Positions 1 through 9,074 are shown, counted from the first letter of the stretch. The stretch is 64,000 bases of DNA from Tepidimonas aquatica (GCF_007556585.1 NZ_VJNA01000005.1:50138-114137); one strand, 5' to 3'. Made by a program: numbers and translations. Notes: generated from the letters alone by a model not told the origin.

Positions 1-344
1 TGGTCGCTGAGCCGCTGGGCCACCTTGAGCCGATCGACCGACTGCACCCAGTCGAAGTGCTCGGCCACCAGGCGGGTTTTGTTGCTCTGCAACGGCCCAA
101 TGCAATGCCACTGCAGGCCATGCACGCCGGCGTGGCGCAGCGCAACGATTTTGTCCACGCCCTCTTGCACGTAGTTTTCGCCAAAGGCGCGCTGGCCAGC
201 CGCGGCGGCCTCGGCCACCGCCTGCGGCCCAAAGGTCTTCGACACCGCCAGCAGCGTCACCCCGCTGGGGTCGCGCCCGGCCGCAGCGCACGCCCGCGCG
301 ATGCGCTCACGCACGGCTTGGAGATTGTCTGCAATCGTTGCCAT
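1..344 (-). CDS. YggS/PLPBP family pyridoxal-phosphate homeostasis protein (C-terminus off window)
   Basis: N-terminal 114 residues of a PLP-binding protein of the YggS/PROSC family, which carries PLP on a single-domain TIM barrel and buffers cellular vitamin B6. The start is the ATG at 344. The PLP-lysine motif AVSKTF follows about 33 residues in, then AFGENYVQE and the signature WHCIGPLQSNK (family WHFIGxLQxNK). The 3' end lies before base 1. It is divergent from pilT with 69 nt between the starts, the usual arrangement in Burkholderiales, where yggS sits next to pilT. Family assignment is firm; the enzyme-free homeostasis role is known from the family, not from this sequence. Confidence 0.93.
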   Translation of the reverse strand, partial: MATIADNLQAVRERIARACAAAGRDPSGVTLLAVSKTFGPQAVAEAAAAGQRAFGENYVQEGVDKIVALRHAGVHGLQWHCIGPLQSNKTRLVAEHFDWVQSVDRLKVAQRLSD

Positions 345-413
345 AATGAGTCCGTCAATCAACCTGCAGCGGCAGTCCTTGTGGGGCCGCCGCTGCCCAC
401 GGTGAACTACGGG

Positions 414-1457
414 ATGGACGTCACCCAACTGCTGGCCTTTGCGGTCAAAAACAAGGCTTCCGACCTGCACCTGTCGTCTGGGCTGCCACCAATGATACGG
501 GTGCACGGCGACGTGCGCCGCATCAACGTCGAGCCGCTGGACCACAAGCTGGTCCACGCGATGATCTACGACATCATGACCGACGCCCAGCGCAAGGCGT
601 ACGAGGAGTTTTTGGAGTGCGACTTCTCGTTCGAAATCGCAGGCTTGTCGCGCTTTCGTGTCAACGCCTTCACCCAGCACCGGGGGGCGGCGGCGGTGTT
701 TCGCACCATCCCGTCCAAGGTGCTGACGCTGGAAGACCTCAACTGCCCGCGCATCTTTGCCGACCTGGCCATGAAGCCACGCGGGCTGGTGCTGGTCACC
801 GGCCCCACCGGCTCGGGTAAATCGACCACGCTGGCGGCGATGGTCAACCACCGCAACGAACATGACCCCGGCCACATCCTCACCATCGAAGACCCGATCG
901 AGTTCGTGCACGAGTCCAAAAAGAGCCTGGTCAACCAGCGCGAAGTAGGGCCAATGACCCACTCGTTTGCCGCGGCGCTGCGCTCAGCGCTGCGCGAGGA
1001 CCCGGACGTGATCCTGGTCGGCGAGATGCGCGACCTGGAGACCATCCGCCTGGCCATGACCGCCGCCGAAACCGGCCACCTGGTGTTTGGCACGTTGCAC
1101 ACCTCCAGCGCGGCCAAGACCATCGACCGCATCGTCGACGTGTTCCCGGCCGAAGAAAAGGACATGATCCGCGCGATGCTGTCGGAGTCGCTGGTGGCGG
1201 TGATTTCGCAAACGCTGCTCAAAACCGCCGATGGCAAGGGCCGCGTCGCCGCGCACGAAATCATGATCGGCACCCCTGCGATCCGTAACCTGATCCGCGA
1301 AAACAAGGTCGCCCAGATGTACTCGGCCATCCAGACCGGGCAGCAGTACGGCATGCAAACGCTGGATCAGGCCTTGCTGGAGCTGGTGCGACGCAACGTG
1401 ATCAGCGCTGCCGAAGCACGCAGCAAGGCCAAAAACCCCGACAACTTCCCGCTTTGA
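414..1457 (+). CDS. pilT: Type IV pilus retraction ATPase PilT
   Basis: 347-residue hexameric ATPase that powers depolymerisation of type IV pili (twitching motility, DNA uptake) at the inner-membrane base of the machine. The start is the ATG at 414 (MDVTQLLAFAVKNKASDLHL), the standard PilT N-terminus; the open frame continues upstream but into the yggS start region. Walker A GPTGSGKST is at residues 130-138, the Asp/Walker B box DVILVGEMRD at about 198-207, and the PilT-specific AIRNLIRE motif near residue 288. Length matches the family (about 345). It is followed after 56 nt by pilU. No close promoter could be singled out in the short divergent gap. Confidence 0.97.
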   Translation: MDVTQLLAFAVKNKASDLHLSSGLPPMIRVHGDVRRINVEPLDHKLVHAMIYDIMTDAQRKAYEEFLECDFSFEIAGLSRFRVNAFTQHRGAAAVFRTIPSKVLTLEDLNCPRIFADLAMKPRGLVLVTGPTGSGKSTTLAAMVNHRNEHDPGHILTIEDPIEFVHESKKSLVNQREVGPMTHSFAAALRSALREDPDVILVGEMRDLETIRLAMTAAETGHLVFGTLHTSSAAKTIDRIVDVFPAEEKDMIRAMLSESLVAVISQTLLKTADGKGRVAAHEIMIGTPAIRNLIRENKVAQMYSAIQTGQQYGMQTLDQALLELVRRNVISAAEARSKAKNPDNFPL

Positions 1458-1513
1458 CGGCGGGTGTGCCTGCGCACGGCCGTGCACCACCCCGCCCTAC
1501 CGGAGCGCCCACC

Positions 1514-2650
1514 ATGGAACGCGATCAAGCGAGCAATTTCATCCACGAGCTGCTGCGGCTGCTGGTCAGCCGGGGCGGCAGCGATCTGTTTCTGACGGCG
1601 GATTTCCCTCCCGCCATCAAGGTCGATGGTGTGATCCAGAAGGTGTCGGCGCAGCCGCTGACCGGGCAGCACACCCAGGCGCTGGCGCGCGCCATCATGA
1701 ACGACAAGCAGGCCGCCGAGTTCGAGCGCACCAAGGAGTGCAACTTCGCCATCAGTCCTGCCGGCATCGGGCGCTTCCGTGTCAACGCCTTTGTGCAGAT
1801 GGGCAAAGTGGGCCTGGTGCTGCGCACCATTCCGTCCAAAATCCCCACCATCGACGACCTGGGCCTGCCGCAGATCCTCAAGCAGTTGGCGCTGGCCAAG
1901 CGCGGCATCTGCATCGTCGTGGGCGGCACCGGCACCGGCAAGTCGACCACACTGGCCGCGATGGTGGACTGGCGCAACGAGCACACGCACGACCACATCG
2001 TCACCGTGGAAGATCCGGTGGAGTTCGTGCACCAGCACAAAAACTGCATCGTCACCCAGCGCGAAGTTGGCCTGGACACCGACAGTTGGGAGATCGCACT
2101 GAAAAACTCGCTGCGCCAAGCGCCCAACGTCATCCTGATGGGCGAAATCCGCGACCGCGAGACGATGGAGCACGCGATCGCGTTTTCCGAAACCGGTCAC
2201 CTGTGCCTGGCCACGCTGCACGCCAACAGCGCCAACCAGGCCATGGAGCGCATCATCAACTTCTTCCCGCACGACCGGCATCCGCAGTTGCTCAAGGACG
2301 TGTCGCTCAATCTGCGCGGCATGGTGGCGCAGCGCCTGCTGCCGCGCGAGGACGGCAAGGGGCGCGTGGCCATCGTCGAGGTACTGCTCAACAGCGCGCT
2401 GATCGCCGACCTGATCATGAAGGGCGAGGTCCAGGAGATCAAGGAGGTCATGAAACGCAGCACCGAAATCGGCATGCAGACCTTCGACCAGGCGCTGTTC
2501 GACGCCTTCGAGGCGTACCAGATCTCCTACGAGGACGCGGTGCGCAACGCCGACTCCCAAAACGACATCAAGCTGCGCATCAAGCTGGAAAGCCAGCGTG
2601 CCCGCAACAGCGACTTGGCCGCGGGTACCGAGCACCTGCAAATCATGTAA
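1514..2650 (+). CDS. pilU: PilT-dependent accessory retraction ATPase PilU
   Basis: 378-residue paralogue of PilT that assists pilus retraction, in complex with PilT. The ATG at 1514 (MERDQASNFIHELL) is chosen because it aligns with the family start; an in-frame start at 1454 would overlap pilT and add 20 residues of low-complexity sequence. Walker A GGTGTGKST at residues 137-145, Walker B NVILMGEIRDRE, His box HANSANQA. The C-terminus extends past the PilT-like core (SQNDIKLRIKLES), typical of PilU. Probably co-transcribed with pilT. Confidence 0.96.
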   Translation: MERDQASNFIHELLRLLVSRGGSDLFLTADFPPAIKVDGVIQKVSAQPLTGQHTQALARAIMNDKQAAEFERTKECNFAISPAGIGRFRVNAFVQMGKVGLVLRTIPSKIPTIDDLGLPQILKQLALAKRGICIVVGGTGTGKSTTLAAMVDWRNEHTHDHIVTVEDPVEFVHQHKNCIVTQREVGLDTDSWEIALKNSLRQAPNVILMGEIRDRETMEHAIAFSETGHLCLATLHANSANQAMERIINFFPHDRHPQLLKDVSLNLRGMVAQRLLPREDGKGRVAIVEVLLNSALIADLIMKGEVQEIKEVMKRSTEIGMQTFDQALFDAFEAYQISYEDAVRNADSQNDIKLRIKLESQRARNSDLAAGTEHLQIM

Positions 2651-2669
2651 CCCTTGCACGAGGTTCGCG

Positions 2670-3593
2670 ATGCCCAACGTCAACCCAAAAACCACCTACG
2701 ATTCGTGCCCACCGCAGCGCGTGGCCTTCATCGGTCTGGGGGTGATGGGCTGGCCAATGGCCGCGCACCTGGCGCTGGCCGGCCACGACGTCACCGTGTA
2801 CAACCGCACCGCGGCCAAGGCCGACGCGCTGGTGCGTGCGCTGGCCGAGCGCGGCGTGGCGCGCGTGCGCACGGCCCCAACGCCGCGCGCGGCCGCCCAG
2901 GGTGCTGGCTTCGTGATGGCGTGCGTCGGCAACGACGACGACCTGCGCAGCGTCGTGTTGGGGCCTGACGGCGCGCTGGCGGGCATGGTGCCCGACGCGG
3001 TGTTGGTGGACCACACCACGGCGTCGGCCGAGGTGGCGCGCGAGCTTTACGCCGCCGCCCAGGCGCAGGGGGCGCACTTCATCGACGCGCCCGTCTCCGG
3101 TGGGCAAGCCGGCGCCGAAAACGGCATGCTCACCGTGATGTGCGGCGGTGACGAAGCGCCGTTCGGGCGCGCACGACCGGTCATCGCGGCCTACGCCCGT
3201 GCCGTCACACGCATCGGGGCCAGCGGCGCCGGGCAACTGGCCAAGATGGTCAACCAGATCTGCATCGCCGGGCTGGTGCAGGGCCTGGCCGAGGCCATCG
3301 CCTTTGGCCAACGCGCCGGGCTGGACATGAAGCTGGTGCTGGACGTCATCGGCAAGGGTGCCGCGCAAAGCTGGCAAATGGACAACCGCGGCAAGACGAT
3401 GGTGGACGACCGCTTCGACTTTGGCTTTGCAGTGGACTGGATGCGCAAAGACTTGGTGCTGTGCCTACAGGAAGCACGCCGCAACGGCGCGCGCTTGCCG
3501 GTGACGGCGTTGGTGGACCAGTTTTACGCCGACGTACAGGCCATGGGCGGCGGGCGCTGGGACACCTCCAGCCTGATCCGCCGCCTGCGCTGA
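2670..3593 (+). CDS. NAD(P)-dependent beta-hydroxyacid dehydrogenase (HIBADH family)
   Basis: 307-residue dehydrogenase of the 3-hydroxyisobutyrate / tartronate-semialdehyde reductase family. The ATG at 2670 is preceded by GAGG at about -10. The Rossmann motif is FIGLGVMGWPMA (about residues 20-31), the substrate-binding stretch DAPVSGGQAGAENG is in the middle, and the catalytic lysine lies in GQLAKMVNQ (K192). Length fits the family. Substrate cannot be read from sequence: candidates are 3-hydroxyisobutyrate, tartronate semialdehyde or a related beta-hydroxy acid. It starts 20 nt after pilU on the same strand but is metabolically unrelated to pili. Confidence 0.85.
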   Translation: MPNVNPKTTYDSCPPQRVAFIGLGVMGWPMAAHLALAGHDVTVYNRTAAKADALVRALAERGVARVRTAPTPRAAAQGAGFVMACVGNDDDLRSVVLGPDGALAGMVPDAVLVDHTTASAEVARELYAAAQAQGAHFIDAPVSGGQAGAENGMLTVMCGGDEAPFGRARPVIAAYARAVTRIGASGAGQLAKMVNQICIAGLVQGLAEAIAFGQRAGLDMKLVLDVIGKGAAQSWQMDNRGKTMVDDRFDFGFAVDWMRKDLVLCLQEARRNGARLPVTALVDQFYADVQAMGGGRWDTSSLIRRLR

Positions 3594-3639
3594 GCGTCCG
3601 GGCGCAGCCTGCCGGGCCGCACCACGGCCACCGTCGCCA

Positions 3640-4302
3640 TCACGGCTGCTTGGTTGGGGCGTCGGCCGGCTTCGGGGCGGGCTGCAGCCGCGCGAGATCC
3701 GCCTCACTGATCAACTCGAACACGCGCACCACGCGCTGCACGCCGGGCACAGCACGGGCCACCTCGGCGGCGCGCTGCGCCTCGCGCGCGGTCACCAGCC
3801 CCATCAGGTACACGGTGCCACGCTCGGTCACCACCTTGATGGCGTTGGCCGACAGGTCCTTGGCGTCGACGAAGGCGGCCTTGACGCGCGCCGTCACCAG
3901 CGCATCCGACGAGCGCGCGGTCAGCGACGGCGAGCCCATCACCGCCAGCTCATCGACGACGCCGGCCACGTTGTCGACGCCCTGCACGATGCGCAGCACC
4001 CGCTGACGGTCGGCCTCCGAGGCCACCTCGCCGGTGAGCAGCACCTTGCGGTTGAAGCTGGTGGCGTTGACCCGCGCACGCTCGCCCAACTGCTCGCGCA
4101 CCCGCGCCGCCACCTTCAGCTCGATGGTTTCGTCCTCCAGCTGGGTGCCGGTGGTACGGCGGTCGCTGGCCACCAGCACCGTGCCGCCCAACGCCGCCCC
4201 CGCCACCAGCGGGGCGCAGCCCGGCATCGTCGCGCCCAGCACCACCGCCACCACCAGCGCCGTACCCAGGCGCAACCCCCGTCCATGCTTGTCGGATGTC
4301 AT
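3640..4302 (-). CDS. BON-domain outer-membrane lipoprotein, DolP (YraP)-like
   Basis: 220-residue secreted protein with a hydrophobic signal followed by a probable lipobox ending MPGC, then two BON domains (about residues 50-115 and 125-195, with TGEVASEADRQRV and YLMGLVTAREAQRA typical of BON repeats) and a Pro/Ala/Lys-rich tail. E. coli DolP/YraP, the same architecture in the same neighbourhood, binds anionic phospholipid and supports outer-membrane integrity and amidase activation. The start ATG at 4302 overlaps the stop of the upstream SIS gene (ATGA), so the two are translationally coupled. The position -3 of the lipobox is Met rather than Leu, so lipidation is likely but not certain. 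Confidence 0.85.
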   Translation of the reverse strand: MTSDKHGRGLRLGTALVVAVVLGATMPGCAPLVAGAALGGTVLVASDRRTTGTQLEDETIELKVAARVREQLGERARVNATSFNRKVLLTGEVASEADRQRVLRIVQGVDNVAGVVDELAVMGSPSLTARSSDALVTARVKAAFVDAKDLSANAIKVVTERGTVYLMGLVTAREAQRAAEVARAVPGVQRVVRVFELISEADLARLQPAPKPADAPTKQP

Positions 4303-4907
4303 GTCGTCACCGTCTCCAGCTCGTCGTCGCCCAACAACTGGGCATCCAGCGCGTCGCACAGCGCGTGCAACGCGACCAACTGCGCCTCCAGCACGCGCGG
4401 CGCACGCTCGGCGGGCACGGCCGCCCACACGTCGCCGTCACGCAGCGCGTCGGGCAGATCCCCCACGCGGGCGCCGCTGAGCACCACCACCGCGATGTCG
4501 CGCTCGTGGGCCGTGTCCACCAGCGCCAGCGCGTCGGGTCCGGGCAGACCCGCGCACACCAGCAGCAGCACGTCACCAGGCAGCCCCAGCGCCCGCAGCT
4601 GCCGCACCGCGCTCCCCCCGGCTGCGTCGCCCACCGTGGTGGCCGACGCCAGCGTCGCGTCGGTGCCCAGCACCAGCGCCGCCAGCTCCGGGCGTTCGCG
4701 CTCAAAGCGCCCCACCAGCTGAGCCACCAGCGCCTGCGCCAACGCCGCCGCCACCCCTTGCCCCCACGCCAGCACCTTGCCGCCGGCGGTCAGCCCATGC
4801 AGCAGCACCTGCGCCGCCGCTTCCAACGGCGCCCCCAAGGCCTGCGCGCACTGGTACTGCACGTCGGCGCCCTCGATAAAGTGCTGCTGGATGCGGGGCA
4901 TGAGCAT
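4299..4907 (-). CDS. SIS-domain DnaA initiator-associating protein DiaA-like
   Basis: 202-residue single SIS domain protein close to DiaA and GmhA. DiaA binds DnaA and stimulates initiation in E. coli; GmhA isomerises sedoheptulose 7-phosphate. The GRFERERPELAALVL segment and the placement between yraN and dolP favour DiaA. The sugar-binding SIS loop reads WGQGVAAALAQ instead of the GNGxSA found in active isomerases, so an isomerase role looks unlikely. Two in-frame starts are 6 nt apart (4907 and 4901). Its stop overlaps the dolP-like start by 4 nt. Confidence 0.8.
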   Translation of the reverse strand: MLMPRIQQHFIEGADVQYQCAQALGAPLEAAAQVLLHGLTAGGKVLAWGQGVAAALAQALVAQLVGRFERERPELAALVLGTDATLASATTVGDAAGGSAVRQLRALGLPGDVLLLVCAGLPGPDALALVDTAHERDIAVVVLSGARVGDLPDALRDGDVWAAVPAERAPRVLEAQLVALHALCDALDAQLLGDDELETVTT

Positions 4908-4925
4908 GGGCGCAATCTTAGCCGG

Positions 4926-5339
4926 TCAATCCCACGCGCCGGCCTCGAACGCGCCGCGCAGCCACTCGATGCGAGGCGGCGGCTGGCCGCCGAGTTCCCC
5001 GTCGATGACGACAACGTCGAAACGGCACGGCGGCACCTGCGCCAGCCGCGCCACAAAGTGCCTTGCCGCAAACACGACACGCCGCTGCTTGGCCCACCCC
5101 ACACTGGCCGCGGCCCCACCGTGGTCGGTGCGGCTGCGCTGACGCACCTCGACGAACACCAGCGTGCCGTCGGGCTCGGTCATAATGAGGTCGACCTCGC
5201 CACCGCCGCGGCCCGGGCTGCGCACGTTGCGCCGCACCAGGCGCAAGCCATGGGCCTGCAAATGGCGCAACGCCAACGCTTCGGCGGCGTCGCCGCGCGC
5301 CTTGGTGGTGGGGCGCGCCCCCTGACGTTGCGATGGCAT
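4926..5339 (-). CDS. YraN family endonuclease-like protein (UPF0102)
   Basis: 137-residue protein of the UPF0102 family, a restriction-endonuclease-like fold. The N-terminal half has KARGDAAEALALRHL; the putative nuclease core GGGEVDLIM...GTLVFVEVRQRSRT matches the GEIDLI...FVEVK pattern, with Asp, Glu and Gln/Lys-position residues present (K replaced by R in EVRQR). Function is not established in the family. The start at 5339 is taken because it leaves 7 nt to the divergent rsmI start; a start at 5348 would overlap it. 18 nt separate it from the diaA-like gene, so yraN-diaA-dolP is probably one operon. Confidence 0.88.
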   Translation of the reverse strand: MPSQRQGARPTTKARGDAAEALALRHLQAHGLRLVRRNVRSPGRGGGEVDLIMTEPDGTLVFVEVRQRSRTDHGGAAASVGWAKQRRVVFAARHFVARLAQVPPCRFDVVVIDGELGGQPPPRIEWLRGAFEAGAWD

Positions 5340-5346
5340 CACCGAC

Positions 5347-6270
5347 ATGGACCAATCCCTCCCTGCCCCGCACGGCCTCGATGCAGCCCATAACATGCAC
5401 CGGCTGGCGGCCGAACAACATTATCCGGCGCAGGCGTTGTACGTGGTGGCCACACCGATCGGCAACCGGGCCGACATCACGCTGCGCGCGCTGCACGTGC
5501 TGGCGCTGGTCGACGCCGTGGCCTGCGAAGACACGCGCCATACCGCCCAACTGCTGCGCAGCTACGGTTTGCAGCGCCCGCTGCTGGCGGTGCACGAGCA
5601 CAACGAAGCCAGCGCCGCCCACGAGGTGGTGCAGCGGCTGCTGGCCGGCCAGCGCGTCGCCTACGCCAGCGACGCCGGCACCCCTGGCATCAGCGACCCC
5701 GGCGCCCGGCTGTGCGTGGCGGTGCAAGCCGCGGGGCTGCGCTGCATCCCGGTGCCGGGTGCCAGCAGCGTCACCGCGCTGCTCAGCGTCGCCGGTCTGA
5801 CCGACGGGGCAGTCACGTTGGCAGGCTTTTTGCCGCCCAAGGGCCAGGCGCGCGCCCAGGCGCTGCAGCGCTGGCTGGCGCTGCCCACCGCGGTGCTGCT
5901 GCTCGAAGCGCCGCACCGCATCGTGCGGCTGGCCGACGAGCTGCACCCGCTCGGCGCACGCCAGGTAACGGTGGGGCGCGAGCTGACCAAGCAGTTCGAG
6001 GAAATCGCCACGCTGCCGTGCGCCGAGCTGGGCAACTGGCTGGCCGCGCGGCCCGAGCGGCTGCGCGGTGAATTTGCGCTGGTGCTTCATGCCCCCGTCA
6101 CACCCGGCGGGCAAGCTGCGCCAGAACTCGACGCCGAGGCACGCCGCGTGCTGGCGCTGCTGCTGCAGGAGCTGCCGGCCGCGCGGGCGGCGCGGCTGGC
6201 CGCGGCCATCACCGGTGCGCCGCGCGACGCGCTGTACGCCGCCGCCCATGCACCCGCACCGCCCGGTTGA
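5347..6270 (+). CDS. rsmI: 16S rRNA (cytidine1402-2'-O)-methyltransferase RsmI
   Basis: 307-residue SAM-dependent tetrapyrrole-methylase-fold enzyme that 2'-O-methylates C1402 in the ribosomal P site. Diagnostic motifs are LYVVATPIGN near the N-terminus, CEDTRHTAQLL, the loop SDAGTPGISDPGARL, and VPGASSVTALL. The first ATG is 5347; the next, at 5395, gives 291 residues and starts only 12 residues before the core, so the exact start is open. Neither has a clear Shine-Dalgarno. Divergent from yraN, as in many proteobacteria. Confidence 0.95.
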   Translation: MDQSLPAPHGLDAAHNMHRLAAEQHYPAQALYVVATPIGNRADITLRALHVLALVDAVACEDTRHTAQLLRSYGLQRPLLAVHEHNEASAAHEVVQRLLAGQRVAYASDAGTPGISDPGARLCVAVQAAGLRCIPVPGASSVTALLSVAGLTDGAVTLAGFLPPKGQARAQALQRWLALPTAVLLLEAPHRIVRLADELHPLGARQVTVGRELTKQFEEIATLPCAELGNWLAARPERLRGEFALVLHAPVTPGGQAAPELDAEARRVLALLLQELPAARAARLAAAITGAPRDALYAAAHAPAPPG

Positions 6271-6298
6271 CCCTAACCCCTTCAGGGAGGAGCCCACC

Positions 6299-8959
6299 AT
6301 GACGATTCGCAACCTCGATGCGTTGCTGCAACCACGCCGCGTGGCGGTGCTGGGCGCGTCGGACCGGCCCGGCAGCGTCGGCGCCACCGTGTGGCGCAAC
6401 CTGCACGGCCGCTTCCAGGGCGAGCTGTACGCCGTCAACCCCCGCCAACCGGCGCTGGGCGTGCCGGTGGCGCGCAACGTGGCCGAGCTGCCGCACGCGC
6501 CGGACCTGGCGGTGATCTGCACCCCGCCGGCCACCGTGCCGGGGCTGATCGCCGAACTGGGCGCACGCGGCACCCGCGCCGCCGTCGTCGTCACCGCGGG
6601 GCTGGACGCCACGCTCAAGCAAGCCATGCTACAGGCCGCGCGCCCGTACACCCTGCGCATCCTGGGCCCCAACTGCATCGGCATGCTGGTGCCGCACCTG
6701 GGCCTCAACGCCAGCTTTGCGCACGCGCACGCCCAGCCCGGGGCCATCGCGTTCGTCTCGCAGTCCGGGGCACTGGTCACCGCGGTGCTGGACTGGGCCA
6801 ACGACCGCGGCATCGGGTTTTCGCACTTCGTCTCGTTGGGTGACCACGCCGACGTGGACTTCGGCGACATGCTGGACTACCTTGGCAGCGACCCGCGCAC
6901 CCGCGCCATCCTGATGTACGTGGAGTCGATCACGGCGCCGCGCAAATTCATGTCGGCTGCGCGCGCCGCAGCACGCAACAAGCCGGTGGTGCTGGTCAAG
7001 GCCGGGCGCTCGGCCCAGGGCAGCCGCGCCGCCGCCTCGCACACCGGTGCGCTGGCCGGTGCCGACGATGTGTTCGACGCCGCCATCGCGCGCGCCGGCA
7101 TGCTGCGCGTCAACACGCTGCAGCAGCTGTTTTTGGCCGTGGAGGTGCTGGCGCGCTTTCGCGACAACCGTAGCGAGCGGTTGCTGGTGTTGACCAACGG
7201 CGGCGGCGCCGGTGTGATGGCCGCCGACGCGGCCGCGCACATGGGCGTGGCGCTGGCCACGTTGGCCCCGCCGCTGCAGCAGGCGCTGGACGCCACACTG
7301 CCGCCCAACTGGTCGCACGCCAACCCGGTGGACATCATCGGCGACGCGCCCGCGCAGCGCTACGTGGAGGCGCTGCGCATCCTGCGCCAGGACCGCGACA
7401 GCGCGATCCTGTTCATCCACGCCCCCACCGCCATCGTGCCGGCCGACACCATCGCCGAGGCCTTGCTGCCACTGGCCACCGAACGCCCCCCGCGCGTGCT
7501 GGGCTGCTGGCTGGGCAGCGGCGCGGTGGCCGAGGCACGGGCGCGCTTTCGCGCCGCTGGCGTGCCGGACTTTGCCACCCCCGAAGAGGCGGTGCGCGCC
7601 TTTGCCTACCTGCGCCAGTACCACCGCCATCAGGAACAACTGCTGCAAACGCCGCCCGCGCCCCCCGGCATCGGGCTGGACCTACCCGCCGTTCGGGCCC
7701 TGGTGGACCAGGTGCTGGCCAGCGGGCGCGAGTGGCTGACCGAACCCGAAGCCAAACAACTGCTGGCGCACGCCGGCATCCCCACCACGCCGGTGCGCAC
7801 CGTGGGGCCCGACCCCGACGCGGCGGCGCACGCCGCGCAGGCGCTGGGCTTTCCGGTGGTGTTGAAAATCCTGTCGCCCGACATCACGCACAAGTCCGAC
7901 GTCGGCGGCGTGCGCCTCAACCTGCACGACGCGGCCGAAGTGCGCAGCGCCGCCCAGGCCATGCTGCAGCGCGTGGCCAACACCCGGCCCGACGCCCGGC
8001 TGGAGGGCTTTGCGCTGCAGCCGATGGTGCAGCGCCGCAACGCGCACGAGCTCATCGTCGGCGCCACCATCGACCCGCTGTTCGGGCCGGTGATCCTGTT
8101 TGGCGCCGGCGGCACGGCGGTGGAGGTGCTGGGCGACCGCGCCGTGGCGCTGCCCCCGCTCAACGTCGCGCTGGCCGAGGCGCTGATCGAACGCACCCGG
8201 GTGGCGCGGCTGCTGCGCGGTTGGCGTGACGTGCCGCCGGCGCACCGCCCCAGCATCCACGCCGCGCTGCTGGCGGTGGCGCAACTGCTGGCCGACGTGC
8301 CGGAAATCGCCGAAATCGACATCAACCCGCTGGTCGTTGATGCCCAAGGCGCCGTGGCGCTGGATGCGCGCGTGCGCGTCAGTGCCCAGCGCCCCGGCGG
8401 CGCGGCGCGCTTTGCCATCCGCCCCTACCCGGCCGAGCTGATCGAAGTCATCCCCTGGGGTGGCGACACCCTGACGCTGCGCCCCATCCGCCCCGAGGAC
8501 GAGGCCCAGCACCTGGCGTTCCTGGAACGTGTCGACCCCGAAGACATCCGCATGCGCATCTTCTACAGCCGCCGCAGCATCGAACACACCGAACTGGCGC
8601 GGCTGACCCAAATCGACTACGACCGTGAAATGGCCTTCATCGCCACCCGCGTGCGGCCCGACGGGGGCGAGGAAACCCTGGGCGTCGTGCGCGGCATTTG
8701 CGACCCCGACAACGACAGCGCCGAATACGGCATCCTGGTGCGCTCCGACCTCAAAGGCCGTGGGCTGGGCCGCATCCTGATGGACAAACTCATCCGCTAC
8801 CTACGCGCGCACGGCACGCGGCGCATCGTGGGGCAGGTGCTGCGCGAAAACACCCCGATGCTGGCGCTGCTGGCGCGGCTGGGCTTTGCCATCGCCCCGC
8901 ATCCGGACGACCCCGACCTGCGCCTGGTCGAGCTGCCGCTGCAAACCCCGGCGCCCTGA
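6299..8959 (+). CDS. Acetate-CoA-ligase-like/GNAT fusion (Pat/PatZ-type protein acetyltransferase)
   Basis: 886-residue protein with a strong ribosome site (GGAGGAG, 5-11 nt upstream). Domain order: CoA-binding Rossmann (1-130, VAVLGASDRPGSVG), succinyl-CoA-ligase-like flavodoxin folds (about 150-460, with the phosphohistidine loop SHTGALAGAD, H248), an ATP-grasp domain (about 480-700, LKILSPDITHKSDVGGV and GAGGTAVEVLGD), and a C-terminal GNAT acetyltransferase (about 718-886, LVRSDLKGRGLGRILM). This matches the Salmonella Pat/E. coli PatZ type that acetylates and silences acetyl-CoA synthetase. Because H248 and the ATP-grasp loop are retained, residual ligase activity cannot be excluded. It starts 28 nt after rsmI. 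Confidence 0.87.
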   Translation: MTIRNLDALLQPRRVAVLGASDRPGSVGATVWRNLHGRFQGELYAVNPRQPALGVPVARNVAELPHAPDLAVICTPPATVPGLIAELGARGTRAAVVVTAGLDATLKQAMLQAARPYTLRILGPNCIGMLVPHLGLNASFAHAHAQPGAIAFVSQSGALVTAVLDWANDRGIGFSHFVSLGDHADVDFGDMLDYLGSDPRTRAILMYVESITAPRKFMSAARAAARNKPVVLVKAGRSAQGSRAAASHTGALAGADDVFDAAIARAGMLRVNTLQQLFLAVEVLARFRDNRSERLLVLTNGGGAGVMAADAAAHMGVALATLAPPLQQALDATLPPNWSHANPVDIIGDAPAQRYVEALRILRQDRDSAILFIHAPTAIVPADTIAEALLPLATERPPRVLGCWLGSGAVAEARARFRAAGVPDFATPEEAVRAFAYLRQYHRHQEQLLQTPPAPPGIGLDLPAVRALVDQVLASGREWLTEPEAKQLLAHAGIPTTPVRTVGPDPDAAAHAAQALGFPVVLKILSPDITHKSDVGGVRLNLHDAAEVRSAAQAMLQRVANTRPDARLEGFALQPMVQRRNAHELIVGATIDPLFGPVILFGAGGTAVEVLGDRAVALPPLNVALAEALIERTRVARLLRGWRDVPPAHRPSIHAALLAVAQLLADVPEIAEIDINPLVVDAQGAVALDARVRVSAQRPGGAARFAIRPYPAELIEVIPWGGDTLTLRPIRPEDEAQHLAFLERVDPEDIRMRIFYSRRSIEHTELARLTQIDYDREMAFIATRVRPDGGEETLGVVRGICDPDNDSAEYGILVRSDLKGRGLGRILMDKLIRYLRAHGTRRIVGQVLRENTPMLALLARLGFAIAPHPDDPDLRLVELPLQTPAP

Positions 8960-9004
8960 TCGCCCACGCCCGGCCTGGCGGGGTTGACCGTTCGTCGGAT
9001 TTTT

Positions 9005-9074
9005 GTTGCAGTGCAGCAAACTGCCCTTGTGTTGTCACACAGAATCCCTATACTTCGTTTTGTTGCACTGCAAC
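9005..9074 (+). promoter_or_regulatory. phaP promoter with two PhaR-type operators
   Basis: Two copies of a 13-bp palindrome flank a sigma70-like promoter. Site 1 is GTTGCAGTGCAGC (9005-9017) and site 2 the perfect GTTGCACTGCAAC (9062-9074). Between them lie -35 TTGTGT (9027-9032), a 16-nt spacer and -10 TATACT (9049-9054), so site 2 covers the expected transcription start. TGC-rich palindromes of this kind are the known target of the PHB-responsive repressor PhaR upstream of phasin genes. phaR itself is not in the window, so the regulator is inferred. Confidence 0.75.

Noticed and set aside
566..1354. Long minus-strand frame across pilT
   Set aside because: Shadow of the highly conserved pilT frame; GC-rich DNA opens antisense frames throughout this window.
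4918..6870. 650-residue minus-strand frame over rsmI
   Set aside because: Low-complexity antisense frame; rsmI, yraN and the Pat-like gene explain the region.
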